Source: Saururus chinensis
Lineage: Eukaryota; Streptophyta; Magnoliopsida; Piperales; Saururaceae
Reading direction: 5' to 3'
Length of the DNA: 64,000 nt
Assembly (NCBI GenBank): GCA_035235625.1
Contig: CP141147.1
Location: 28,936,756-29,000,755 of the forward strand
Positions 13,050 through 24,227 of this stretch are shown piece after piece; positions within the stretch are counted from its first letter, which is position 1, and each line of letters starts with the position of its first letter. The translations under genes were made by a program, and so were the position numbers. The notes under the pieces are model-generated. The model did not search any database. It saw nothing but the letters and a program-made list of their open reading frames with translations, and was not told the origin of the DNA.

Positions 13050-14860
13050 TCTAGGTCACCATATGGTGGATTCCATATCCAATTTGGTTGATCTTCCAAA
13101 TTACTGTTTTTTTTTTGTAATTGTGATTCAATTAGAAGATTGTTTATCAAATTTTTAGTTTATTCTCTGCTTTGTCTAGCAAGGCTCGTGTCGTGAGTTT
13201 CAGTAGATCAACACTGCATCAAATTGGTAATTAAGGAAGGATAAGTCAACTTCCATGGCGATGAATGGTTCGAATGGGGGGGGGGGGGGGGGGGGGGACA
13301 ACAATCAACTTCTTCTTCAGAATTTGCAACTAATTGAACACAAAAATGCAACTTTCACAAATTATAGAAGCGCTTGTTCCATATTTGCAAATTCCATAGC
13401 AAGGAAGAAGATAGGGTTTTCCACCTCCAATAGTTCATGAATTTATCAATCATCTTGCTTCAGGGAATCATCATGTGTCCACGACATATCAAGCAAAGAA
13501 AACTCAACAATTTGCTACTTTAAGATCAGCATGAAGATCCTCCATATCATGACAATTTTGGTTCAAAAACTAAGCAAGATTTGGTTAAACAATTTGCTAC
13601 TTTTAATGATCAACTTCATATTGAAGATTTTATAGATCAGTGAATGAAGTTGAACTTTTTTTTTATTGTAGCCAGGTACTTGAAGAAAAAAGATTAAATT
13701 AATAACATACGAATTGGAGAATAAAAGTGTGTAAAAGAGAGTGAGTCCTAGAGTAAAAATAGGACAATTAGTAAAAATCTAGGAGTTAAAAATCTAAGTA
13801 CCAAACCACACAAAATGATGATTTATGTGTATGTCATGCATTCAATCGATTCATCATTGTCTTAAGCATTCAATATATATATATATATATATATAGAAGT
13901 AAAGAACATGTAGTGATGAAAGAGACTTGAGTCGTGTGGCCTTAAGATTTTCGTATACATTCAATAACACACGAGTTAGACATTCATGGCAACCACACAA
14001 GAGTTTAAAGTGATTCACCGTCAAGCAACATTCTCCAACGGGTACATCCAATACTTAATCTAAGGTACCTTCAACATCCACTAAGTGATGGTTTTGTCTA
14101 TCCCACAATCATTAACATCGCCCAATTTTTCTTGGTTTACGATAATTGTATATACACTTGAGTGATTCCTTACTCTCAATGGGTTATCAAAATCCGTCTT
14201 TCTCACCTAGTAGTTCAACCACTTAGTTTACTCTACTAAATAGATATGAAAAGAAAAGGGTTAGAGAGACTTATTCTCATTGTGATGACCCAATAATCCT
14301 ACATTCTTGTTTGAATGCATTGTTCAAGTTTTTGGCTTTCCCGCATCCATCCTTGAATATAATAGATGCTATGAAGTTGTTGAGGTTTTTTAAGTGGGGG
14401 ATTTAGTTTTATTAAGGATATTTCTATGGGGGTGAAGGAAACCATGACCAATATGTATTTGATTTCTTTCCATAACGGATCAAACTAGATGATCCATAAA
14501 TTTGCCTATAGGCATAAAAAGAAGATCAAACATTTAAGACCTTGTGGGGATAGACAACTTAGGGACAAGGTCTAGAGGTTTTTCTAAAATGCTTTAGTTT
14601 CTAAAGGTTTACCTATAAAGAATAAAAAATCTAAGTCATCAAGCTCAAATTCCTTCCATAGGCCTTCAATTCATCTCGATGGATTATGTATCTCGATCTA
14701 GTGGAGTCTAGTTCCATTTTGGTTGAGCTTCCAAACTACTGTTTATTTGCAATTGTGATTCTTTTAGTTAATATGATTTTCTCTTTATTCTCTACTTTGT
14801 CTTGCAAGACTCGTGTTGTGATTTTCAATTGACCTAACCTGCATTAGTTGCTAATGAATA
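13050..14860 (+). repeat. Direct repeats about 1.6 kb apart with non-coding interior
   Basis: The segment 13050-13215 (containing 'ttggttgatcttccaaatta', 'gtaattgtgattc' and 'tctagcaaggctcgtg') recurs at about 14680-14855 ('ttggttgagcttccaaacta', 'gcaattgtgattc', 'tcttgcaagactcgtg'). The two are in the same orientation and perhaps 75% alike. A run of 22 G lies at 13276-13297, and a TA microsatellite at about 13870-13893. This could be a short LTR-type element or a segmental duplication; no coding part supports either choice. Confidence 0.45.
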
Positions 14861-16114
14861 ATTCATCATCCATGAAACCGAATTTCTTCAATTTTATCAT
14901 GAAAAATGTGTTGAGGGCTAAATTCCCATTTTAGCTGTCCAGTCAAATGTCTAAATCTTCTATCCCATTCTTTTCTTAGTTAATAAATAAGTTAAAGGAG
15001 TGTGATCACGCTCTTATTTTGCACATACATTACCTTTAGCTCATTAAATTATTTATAAAAACATCTTTAAAACTAGGGCATATATTTCAAATTTTGACAG
15101 ATTTTCAAAACAAGCCTGCAATCAATTTCTTACACCATTTTATAAGTAAAGATTTCTCCTACTGTACGTGGATTTCGTATTTATAATTACATAATATACA
15201 AATGAGGCATTACAACTTGAAAAAAGTTTTGTGGCCACAATGCACAAACAGTGGACATGTAGAGGGGGGAAGAAATTGTTGGATCTGGTTCCCTATTTTC
15301 TCTCTCACCACTTCCTAGGTATGTAGCACCTCTTATTGTTGGTCATAAAAACTGGCCATGTTCAAATCCTTTGAACTTTTAGATGTTGATTAATATAAAG
15401 TGTGACGGGTCAATAAGTGGGAAACTCTAACCAGTATTGAAATTGTTTGTAGCTTTAACTCGAAATTGTCGCATTGATTGATGTAACTACAAGAAAAATC
15501 TTTTTAAGAGTTTCTTCTTTCCTTGAGCATAGATTGTGGCAAGATTCATCTATATTAATTAATTTAGTTGAAACTCGTTTGAACTATGTTTTTATTATCA
15601 TTTAACTTGTAACTCTAAGATTCGTCTTTCTATAATTTTAGCTGAAGTTATATGTGTGGCTCATAAGGTAGGTTATTTGTTGGTGCCCAAGAAATTTATA
15701 GCCAAAGGAAGATGAAACCAGTCGGTTCTTAAGAAAGAAATAAAAATCCCTCTTTTATTTTGTGAATACATATCTAGCATTCCCTGATCTATTTGCATCA
15801 AAAAGATCTGATTCGTTGACTACAAATATGGCTCAAATGATTGGAGAATGTACAGAGGTCTTGAAGTTTTGTACTTTAAACCATGCATGAAAAAACAACA
15901 CACGCATTTCAACATTCTGCTTTATGGGCTGCTCCGGCCATTTTGCCTAAAGAAGTCCTACAAACAAAAAGAAAAGAAAAAAAGCAAGAGAAAGCATCAA
16001 AGAGATGGATAAAAAGGAAAAGGGTTCCCATTCACACATCAAAAGAACGTCTTTACATGCCATTGTTCACTAAATTCTTTCCTGCTGATTAATCACCTTT
16101 CCCCACCTCCATTT
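14861..16114. other. Spacer upstream of the first NDR1/HIN1-like gene
   Basis: AT-rich, no family resemblance in its short ORFs. The last few hundred bases are presumably the promoter of the gene at 16203. Confidence 0.45.
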
Positions 16115-16160
16115 TTGACCTCTCTCTCTCTCTCTCTCTCTAAATACACACACTATAAAC
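16115..16160 (+). promoter_or_regulatory. Core promoter: W-box, CT tract and TATA box
   Basis: TTGACC at 16115-16120 is a W-box core (WRKY site). A CT microsatellite runs 16120-16141, a pyrimidine patch common near plant start sites. TATAAA lies at 16154-16159, 44 bp before the ATG at 16203, which leaves a very short leader. WRKY control would fit a defence-type NDR1/HIN1-like gene, but that is inference. Confidence 0.55.
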
Positions 16161-16202
16161 CTCTGTACTCCCTCCCAACAACACGACCACAAGCAACGAA
16201 AA

Positions 16203-16838
16203 ATGGCAGAAGACCCCATTGCCCAAAAACAATCAAGCAAGAAGATGGCTGCAGTTCACTCCCCGTTCTCTCTTCGTCGTCTAGTCTTGACCACCATCGC
16301 CATCTTCCTGCTCCTCGCCGGTGTAGCCACCCTACTAGTCTGGCTTGTCTACCATCCCACTGCCCCAAGCTTCGTTGTCGTCGGTGCCGCCATCTTCGAC
16401 GTGAACTCCACCTCCTCCAACGTGATTTCCACCACCATGCAGTTTACCGTGGCTGCACACAACCCCAACAGGCGAGTCTCTATATACTATGACCACTTGA
16501 CAGCTTATGTTACATATAAGAACGAGGCCATCACCCCGCCGTTGCCCCTGCCGCCACTGTTCCATGGCCACCGGAGCACGGTGGCTATGGCCCCGACGCT
16601 TGGAGGAGTGCTGGTGCCGGTGTCACAGGAGGCGGCGACCGGGCTGGTGAGGGACCAGGCTTATGGGGTGGTGGGCCTCAGGTTTGTGCTGCTAGGGAGG
16701 CTCAGATGGAAAGCTGGGGCCATCAAGAGTGGGAGATATGGAATTTATGTGAGATGTGATGTGTTGGTTGGTATCAAGAAAGGGCATGCAGGCCGAGTCC
16801 CTTTGTTTGGAAATCCTGATTGTAGTGTAGAGATCTAA
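16203..16838 (+). CDS. NDR1/HIN1-like (LEA_2 domain) membrane protein
   Basis: A 211-residue intronless gene. The family is plasma-membrane anchored; members act in pathogen and senescence responses. A basic N-terminus (residues 1-26) precedes one hydrophobic segment at about 27-50 (TTIAIFLLLAGVATLLVWLV). The LEA_2 domain follows, with the family motif NPNRRVSIYYD near residues 88-98 and LRWKAG near 173-178. Length is normal for the family. The start is the first ATG after the TATA box, in an AAA-ATGG context. The first half is GC-rich compared with its surroundings. A paralogue lies 28 kb away at 44374. The exact subfamily is not certain. Confidence 0.9.
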   Translation: MAEDPIAQKQSSKKMAAVHSPFSLRRLVLTTIAIFLLLAGVATLLVWLVYHPTAPSFVVVGAAIFDVNSTSSNVISTTMQFTVAAHNPNRRVSIYYDHLTAYVTYKNEAITPPLPLPPLFHGHRSTVAMAPTLGGVLVPVSQEAATGLVRDQAYGVVGLRFVLLGRLRWKAGAIKSGRYGIYVRCDVLVGIKKGHAGRVPLFGNPDCSVEI

Positions 16839-17134
16839 GTGTTTCAATTGTTAACTTGTACAACTAGTATGACTTGGGAGTGCTGATTTTTCAGTGTCAT
16901 TCATCAAGTGAAGATGTAGCAGGGCGTGATGAACCTGTTCAGATTGTAGAAGAAAAAGGGTGTTAGTATACACTGAATGGTTTGTAGTATAGAGAAAATT
17001 AAGTCTTTCAATTCTTACTTTGTGGCTAAATTGCAATGTAAACATTCAATAATTAACTAAAAAGAAGCACGGGGATGGCTATAAAAGGCTTCTTTATCTG
17101 CACTTTCTATGAACATCTTCTGCCTTCCTGTATA

Positions 17135-17268
17135 CTCTCTCCGTTCCCTAGTAAGTGCCTGAATTAAAAAACTAAAATGAACTCTCTTCGTCCGAATTAG
17201 AAGACCAAAATGAACTGATTAATCTTTTTGGCTTTCTAATCTAAATACTTAATTACGGATGGAGGGAG
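17135..17268. mobile_element. Stowaway-like MITE
   Basis: 134 bp flanked by TA. The left end is CTCTCTCCGTTCC and the right end, reverse complemented, is CTCCCTCCATCC. An internal 'ctctcttcgtccgaattag' at about 17182 repeats the end motif, so it may be a dimeric copy. Confidence 0.65.
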
Positions 17269-17663
17269 TATACAACACCCATCAAGGAAACTTTCGATCC
17301 TGCAACCCACACATTAATGGGATGAGCCTCTGAGACCTGTTGCCTAAGATTTGTGCCTGTCCATTGTTGAGTCATAGGACCAGCGAGCATAACAGAGAAG
17401 CCAGGCCTTGAGGTTCATACATGGTGCTTTTTGTTTTTGATAATTAAATACCCAAAATGGCTAATTACTCCAGAATGCCATTCAATTATTAGATACTCCT
17501 CCAGACATTTTTTAAGACTCTAAAAGCACTCCTATGTACATGGATACACTCCCGATAGTTACAGCTCAATAGTCTATCCTCTGCTCTTCTTCCCATCCTT
17601 GTTCGTTGTCGAAGCCCATTATCAACATCTTCATGGCTTTTCAAACTAGCATCAAGACTAAGG

Positions 17664-17992
17664 GGCTGTTTGCTAGCTAATTACCCTTTATTCCGTGGAC
17701 TCCGACATGATTCCGCAAGTTTATGTCAAAATCGTGTTTATATGCGAAAGTTCAAAAGAAAAAAAATTTATATTCCATTCAATCGAATGCTTCATTTTAG
17801 GCAAATTTGCAAATCTTCTCGCAAAACATTCCGCCTACTCCATCAATTCCACCTTTCTTTAGTCAATTTTCACCACTATGTACCCATATCGTTCCATCCC
17901 ACATAATTGGTGCATTCGGCTACAGAACGTAATTCTAATCCTGTTCAATTTCATTGAATATACATTTTGATCAATTTGATATCCAAACAGCC
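17664..17992. mobile_element. hAT-like MITE with GGCTGTTTG ends
   Basis: About 330 bp. The left end is GGCTGTTTGCTAGCTAATT and the right end, reverse complemented, is GGCTGTTTGGATATCAAATT. The flanking octamers gactaagg and aataaagg match only in part. No coding capacity. Confidence 0.5.
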
Positions 17993-18108
17993 AATAAAGG
18001 AGCTTCAACAAAAATATATGAAGGAAAAGAAAAATACAATAATAAGGAACAAACTCGAACTCTCTTTTCTAATGCGATGTCTCTCCCCAATGCCTCATCA
18101 ATATATTA

Positions 18109-18883
18109 CTCCCTACATCCTATTTTAATAGCTCCAATATAAAAAAAATATCGTTCTATATAAATTGCTCTATTTGTACAATTTAAGCTGTTAGATACTG
18201 ATGAGCTTCTCACATAGCTTCTGCAAAGACAATCGAGCGGAACTGCCTTGATCAAGCTCCTCCACATCACGGCGGTTGGGACATGCAAACAGACGAGTAC
18301 AAAAATAGGGGATCGCTTGGCCAATTTCACGAAGACCTTGAATTCACCATTTGTGTTCGAGGAAATCATTGTGTCGGACATAGAGGACTCGAAGGAGGAC
18401 AAGTTCAAAGCACTGAAAGCTGGCGAGCCTGCAGTGGTCTATGCGTCACTGGTATTTAGGACCATGCTGGACAGGCCCAATTGCTTGGAGAATCTGATGA
18501 GGACCATCAGAATGCTCTACCCCTGCATCATGATGGTGACGGAGGTGGACAACAACCAAAACTTGTTGTCGTTAAGCAACGGATTCATCAAGGCGCTCAC
18601 AAGTCATAGAGTGAGGCAATTCTGTACCTTGCCGGAACTCGGGCGTAGGCACCGCAACATCTTCTACTTAGTCATAGAGTGGAAAGAGCGAACTGTTTTG
18701 AAGGAAATGTAGATGGCGGGGGAAAGAGGAAGAGACAACGGGGAAGAAGGATAAGATGGGAACCGGGGCCGGAAAGTGATCGCAATATGGGGAGTTTTAT
18801 TATGCTAGTAGTTACGTGAGACTTATTATTAGATAAAAATAATAAAAAAGAGAAATATAGCTATTAATACAAGACGGAAAGAG
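18109..18883 (+). mobile_element. Stowaway-like element carrying a GRAS gene fragment
   Basis: A 775-bp unit flanked by TA on both sides (18107-18108, 18884-18885). The left end CTCCCTACATCC...TTAATAGCT and the right end (reverse complement) CTCTTTCCGTCT...TTAATAGCT pair at 18 of 25 positions, including an unbroken 9-base block TTAATAGCT. The same TIR type recurs at 45983, 62490 and 12490. Instead of the usual 80-260 bp hairpin the interior holds about 480 bp of GRAS coding sequence (18218-18712). Transduplication of a host gene fragment is well known for Pack-MULEs, rare for Stowaway. An independent insertion next to the fragment is the alternative. Confidence 0.55.
18218..18712 (+). pseudogene. 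GRAS-domain transcription factor fragment
   Basis: An open frame of about 164 codons without its own start. It reads LLHITAVGTCKQ, then GDRLANF, NSPFVFEEI, and KAGEPAVVYASLVFRTM followed by RPNCLENLMR. These match the PFYRE and following region of GRAS proteins of the DELLA-like RGL type ('LKITAVG..KQ', 'GEAVAVYAPLVLRTMISRPDCLENLMR'). After FIKAL the match jumps to a short RNIFYLVIEWKERTV piece, so part of the C-terminal region is missing, and the VHIID and SAW parts are absent. It sits inside TA-flanked inverted ends. Function as a protein is unlikely, but an siRNA or regulatory effect on a parent gene is possible. Confidence 0.7.
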
Positions 18884-19363
18884 TATTAATTTTATTCCAT
18901 TTGAATGAGGGTCAAGGCCATTTTGGTCCTAGCATTAGCACACAATGCTATTATCAGGGCCTCCAACTTATAGTATTACTAAGGTAATTTTGAAAACTTC
19001 GAGAATTTTTTTTTTCTAATTAATCACAACTGTTTTCTATCAAACAATCACCCTTTATTCTTCAGCAATTTTTATGCATAGTTACAATCCAAAAATATTT
19101 ACTATTTTCAGCTCTTTATAAAATATAATAGCAAAAGGACTGCATCTGGGCTTATTCCTTAAAATGGCCCAATTTCAGCCACGAGCATAGTTTATAGTTA
19201 GTTTAAGCACATTCTGAAGAGAAGCAAGATGAGCCGGCAGGATCCCATCTGTTCGTTTATTTCAGTATTAAAACATCTGGAATTCATGCGTCTTGTATGG
19301 GCTGCTCTTCTATGGCCTTCTGCAATGACAACGAAAGCATAAAGGAAAAGACGAGGGCAATTG
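18884..19363. other. Spacer and 3' flank of the AnPRT gene
   Basis: AT-rich; the part next to 19364 is probably the 3' UTR of the minus-strand gene. Nothing else seen. Confidence 0.45.
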
Positions 19364-22300
19364 TTAGCTCAGAACGAATGTTTTACCGAAAACAGTGGGC
19401 ATGCTTTCGCTTACATTTGAGATGTGAATCCATGAATCAAGTGTTCCAATTGCCTTCCCAGATAGATGTGTTTCACGTGCCAAGGCTACTCCTTCACCAA
19501 GACTGCCTACACTTCCACTAACTAAAAGTGCTGCTGCAGCATTCAAAATCTGACAAAAAGGAGAATCCACGAAAAGTCAAAAATATGGGCAAATAGGGAA
19601 CTGGGGTCAAGATCCTCAAGTTTGGCTATCTTTGTGTGTGTGTGTGTGTGTCTGTGTCTGATAGAGAGAGCATTAAGTTTGTTGTAGTTTTGCACGCCTT
19701 GATGGATTCCTATCACAGAAAGAGGATCAAGAAGCAGCAGTGCAAAATAAAGTTACTGAATAAGGCAACTCACAAGTGCATCTGCAATTGCTCCTTTCTC
19801 ACCCGCGAGGACATTCCTAAGAACTTTTGCATTATAAGGTGGATCACCCCCTTTCAAGTTCTCCAAAGAGCAGCGAGAAATGCCGAAGTCCACTGAACAA
19901 AACTCATGTTATGTCAATGACACTCATAAGAGGAACACTAAGTTCTTGTCAAAGTGACTTAATAAAAAAGAGGATAAGTAAATATACTTGGGTCAAAGGG
20001 AAATTTTTCAATGCTATCCGGAGTGACATCAAGAACCATTCCAGGCCCTTTCAAGGAAAAACACAGGAAATGCATGTATTAATTACCAAACTTTATATTT
20101 AGCCACATAAGGAGTTCACAAATTTAAAAACATCTATCTACTCATAATAACTGAATTTTATATAATTCCTGAGGAGAGTGATAAAATTTGGGATTTTGAG
20201 GAAAAAGAAAAACACTTTATTCAATAGAGATAGCCTCCAATAGGCATTAGGTCATCCATTACAGAATATTACCATACTGCCCATCCCTTGAAGAAGGCTC
20301 AGCAAATAAGAAAACAAGACAAATTATATTGACTAAACTACCCCTCTATAATGTAAAGCCTACTACTAAGGACTTAAACAATAGAACACGAATGTATACT
20401 CTAACAGAGAGGAGTTAAGAAAACAGCAAGACAAGTTTACTAACCAAGAGGACTCATTTCATCTAAACCTTCTGAATGAACTACCAGAGCCCTTTTCATG
20501 CCAAATCTTTGCAGTGCCTTTGCCATTTTCACAACCTATGAGAGCAGTCATTCATTTTAGTTCATAAAAATAAAAAAGAGAACATGTCAATTAACTAGCC
20601 ATCACCAGGGCATCTAAAACGAGACCAACAGAGCAAAAAATCACAGTTACTCTTCTTTCACGATAATAATAAATTATACAGTTACATGCACCCTAATGTT
20701 GTAGAATGTTGTAGGAATCTACACAATGAGACTAAAACACATAAAGACTGGTACTTCCTGTCAATATAGCTGGCAGTACTTGTCTTTTATATATTTAAGA
20801 TAATCCTGATATAAAATAATTACTCTTAAAATTAAGTCGATTATGGACTTACAAATTTAAAATAATTTTTCACTTTTTAGCAGCTGACATAACCTTTATA
20901 TATATAGATAGTTTTTGGATGAGGAGTCTACCACCTCCTCTTTTCGCCAGACTACCCCCTTAACACGGTCAGGTTATATCCACTATGTATTATATCCAGA
21001 CAGTGGATACCTATGGACTGTGTAAAGGCGGGGTGGGCTGGCTAAAACAGAGGGTTGCAGACTCCTCACCCATAGTTTCTATATGTTACACGCAATCAAA
21101 GATTCGCCTATTCCCTAGCAGGTATCTGCATGACTTGATTCTCAAGGTTATAAGGGGAGGTAAGTGTTTAATTGCACAGTCGTCCCATTTCCCACACATA
21201 AGAACCACTCACCCAAGGTTTTAAAAAACTAGAAGAAAAAAGGTACTCCTCCTTCCTGCAATACATGTCCGATTTGAACAAAACAATTGCCCTGCAATAA
21301 ATGTCTGATTTGACATTTTGAAGGATCTGTCACATGCTAGCTTTCTCAAAATGAATTAATCGTTCATTCCAGAAATGACAGAAGTCATGCCATCTGTCAC
21401 AGCTCATAACTCCTTATCTACAGACAAGCCAAAGTTCACCCGCATGTCGCATGACTTACATATAAAGTTTTTTTGGAATTCAGACACTTAAAGTGGGAAG
21501 GAGGGAGTATATCAGAGCACTACTGAAAGCGTAGTCATGAAGGTGGCGCTGGATGGATATAACAAACTCGAAATTCGTCATCAGTTGAACCTCACCTTGC
21601 ACTCATTATTATCATCATTCACCATACTTTCGTCTAGGAAAAGTGACTTGAGTTCTGCCCCACCATTTGTTTCTTCTAAAAGTTGTGCCTTCAAATCCTG
21701 TCACCAACTCAACCTACTGTTTTCCAATACTCTCCTCACACACCCTCTACAGTTTCTCAGCAATAGCTCCTTATAGGTGCCATCAATATCCTTCTTTACA
21801 AATATTAACAGCATCAACTTATTCATACATCAAAACATAAATGATTAATAATTATGTTGCTTAAGAAAGGTACTTACTAGATTCTCATGGTAGACACCCA
21901 CAACAGCAAAAGGTACCCGTGCTGGGTTCAACATAGGACCCAAGATATTGAACACCGTCTTCACTTTAAGCTTTTTCCTCACCGGGGCAACAATTTTCAT
22001 AGCAGGGTGGTATACAGGAGACATCATAAAGCCAATACCAGTTTCCTGTACGCAGTGTCTTACTTCCTAATGTTTAAACAAGAGAAAGAAATTAATAGTT
22101 AACATTTTTTTACCAGAAAATACTTTAAAAATAAATCAATCCTGCAATATCTAGAAAAGAGGGATAACCTTAGTGTCAAGTAACAATCTTCAAAAAGAAA
22201 ATTCAAAGAAAAGAAAACGAAAGAGAAAAATAAAAATAAAAAACATTGAGGCAAGAAATCCAGTGTCTTTTATACAGATACAGAAAACCTAACTCTCAAA

Positions 22301-24227
22301 GATTATGCAATTCATATCCAATGCAAACATATAACTTAGTGACATGTGACACAGTAAATATGTTTACCATATACCAGTTAACTGAGGCTCCTTACATGTC
22401 CCCAATAGAACACTTTCTTCAAATAAAAGATCAGTTCGCAATAACATGCACCATAGTAAGAATAACCATAAACAAAAGTTGTATTTAGTTGTTATGCAAA
22501 TACATTCTAAAACATACCTCCACGAGCTATGTTGGATAATAGTTATGACCACAAAATATATGCTCATCAAAATAGGAAGATCCAAGTGCTAAGCAAACAA
22601 TCTATAATGCTCTCTTTATTAACTAAGAGAATGAATAGACCATAAAGTAAAATTTCTTTTAAAATATTTAGATACGAATCCAAAATGTCATTTTTAACCC
22701 AATGAAAGGATCTACATATACAAGCCATATTTTGTCACTCGACCTATAAAGCTCTATAAATCTTTGGCTCACGATAACATCAAAGTTAACCTGAAAAATC
22801 AGGAACTACAAGAAGTAAATCCCAATGCATCAGAAATGTTAGATTTTAAATGTATACTACTTAACTAATTCTATTCTTTCAAATACTCTTCAGTGACAAG
22901 TCCCAATTATCCTGAACTGTTGTCATGCTTTATTGACATAGGTAAAGAGCATAGCATATTTTTAAAAAGGAAGTTTGCGCATTTTTGCCATGGCAGAATT
23001 TCTATAAAGTAGCATTTTATAGCCTAAGTACCCCAAACATCAGATTATAAGATCCTGAGTAACTTAATTGTTCATGAATCAACAATGACCAAGTTAATTT
23101 ACAGAGAAATGCCAAAACAATGAAATAGCCAACAATGGACATCTGTGAGGAGAAGATCATTGCTCTACAAATACAGTTACGGTAGTGGTATAATTTTCCA
23201 AAAGGCAGCAGAAAACTTAAGGGATAATATCAAATAGAACTCTTTTACTCATCAATAAGCACTAAATGGAAGCTACTAACCTCTGGATTCAAATCAATTT
23301 TTACTCCCAACGCTTCTAATACATCAGCACTTCCACAGGCAGAAGAACTAGACCTATTTCCTTGCTGTCAAAACAAAAAAAAAACAGATGTTGGTCCAAT
23401 ATTTCTACTATCAGTAGCTAGTCATAGACAAAAATCAAAGGACATTGTCACCTTAATCACTTTCACTCCAGAGGCTGCAGCAAGTATGGACGCACCTGTC
23501 GAGATGTTAACGGTATTAGCCCCATCCCCACCGGTTCCAACAATGTCAACCCCATCCTCTATACCTTCAACCTTCCTGCAACATTTTAGCATCGCCCTTG
23601 CCATGCCCACTATCTGCACAACAAAAGGTCCAAAAGAATTAGTAGAAGCAGATCAATGGATCACATGAATGATCTTTTGGCGCATAAAACTAACACATAT
23701 TGTACAGTTCTTATTGAGTCTTCACATCAATGACAACAATAAATCTACTAACCAAAAAATGGTAGTTACAGTTTCCAATCACCTACCTCTTCATACGTCT
23801 CTCCCTTGGCTGCCAAGAGAACAAGAAAAGCACTTATCAGAGCATCACTCGCCTCATTCAACAGGAAATCAACAGACTTCTCTGCCTCCTCTTCCGATAA
23901 ATCAACATGATTGATCAAATTTTCTATTATCTACAATAACAATTAATAAATAACAGAAAAAATAATGGCAAAAACATCTTATAAAAAAGAATAAGCACAC
24001 AATCAAACAAGCCAATCACTTCTTACCCCCTTGAACCTTGCTTCTGACAGCTTCTGGCTTGTACCAACACTAGGCAAGTTGTTGGATTGAGCAACTGAAA
24101 GAACACTAGTTTTCTGTATTCGAGTTGCAAGGCTACTAAACAAACAATTTCCAGTCCATAATTTCCTCGGATAAGTCTTGTTATAAACATAAGGACCACA
24201 TATGGAACGATATGCACAGGTTGCCAT
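19364..24227 (-). CDS. PAT1: Anthranilate phosphoribosyltransferase, chloroplast (nine exons)
   Basis: Second committed step of tryptophan synthesis in the plastid: anthranilate + PRPP to phosphoribosyl-anthranilate. Minus-strand exons in order: 24027-24227, 23787-23930, 23452-23613, 23281-23364, 21878-22066, 20445-20535, 19988-20047, 19774-19892, 19364-19549. They sum to 1,236 nt (411 residues plus TAA) with every junction GT-AG and in frame. Residues 1-67 look like a transit peptide. The PRPP loop [15 protein letters not shown] is in exon 3. [21 protein letters not shown] spans exons 3-4; Gln in place of the bacterial KHGNR His is, as I recall, normal in plants. [15 protein letters not shown] and [12 protein letters not shown] follow, then [11 protein letters not shown] near the end. 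Length fits plant AnPRTs. Intron 5 (20536-21877) carries two MITEs. Confidence 0.95.
20903..21084. mobile_element. MITE in an AnPRT intron
   Basis: About 180 bp between exons 6 and 5 of the AnPRT gene. The left end (tttttggatgaggagtctac, then gccagactaccccctt) and the right end reverse complemented (ctatgggtgaggagtctgca, then gccagcccaccccgcctt) form imperfect arms of about 60 bp. It is markedly more GC-rich than the intron around it. Confidence 0.6.
21246..21507. mobile_element. Stowaway-like MITE in an AnPRT intron
   Basis: 262 bp flanked by TA (21244-21245, 21508-21509). The left end is CTCCTCCTTCCTGCAATAC and the right end, reverse complemented, is CTCCCTCCTTCCCACTTTAA. Longer than the other copies in the window. 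Confidence 0.65.

Noticed and set aside
13255-13440. 61-codon frame with a poly-Gly run
   Set aside because: The Gly run is the G22 homopolymer; nothing suggests a real gene.
23360-23370. Gln in place of His in the KHGNR motif of AnPRT as a defect
   Set aside because: From memory of plant AnPRT sequences, KQGNR is the usual plant form, so it is not treated as an anomaly.
23486-23668. Plus-strand frame over AnPRT exon 3
   Set aside because: Shadow of the minus-strand exon, whose GTGGDG motif is clear.
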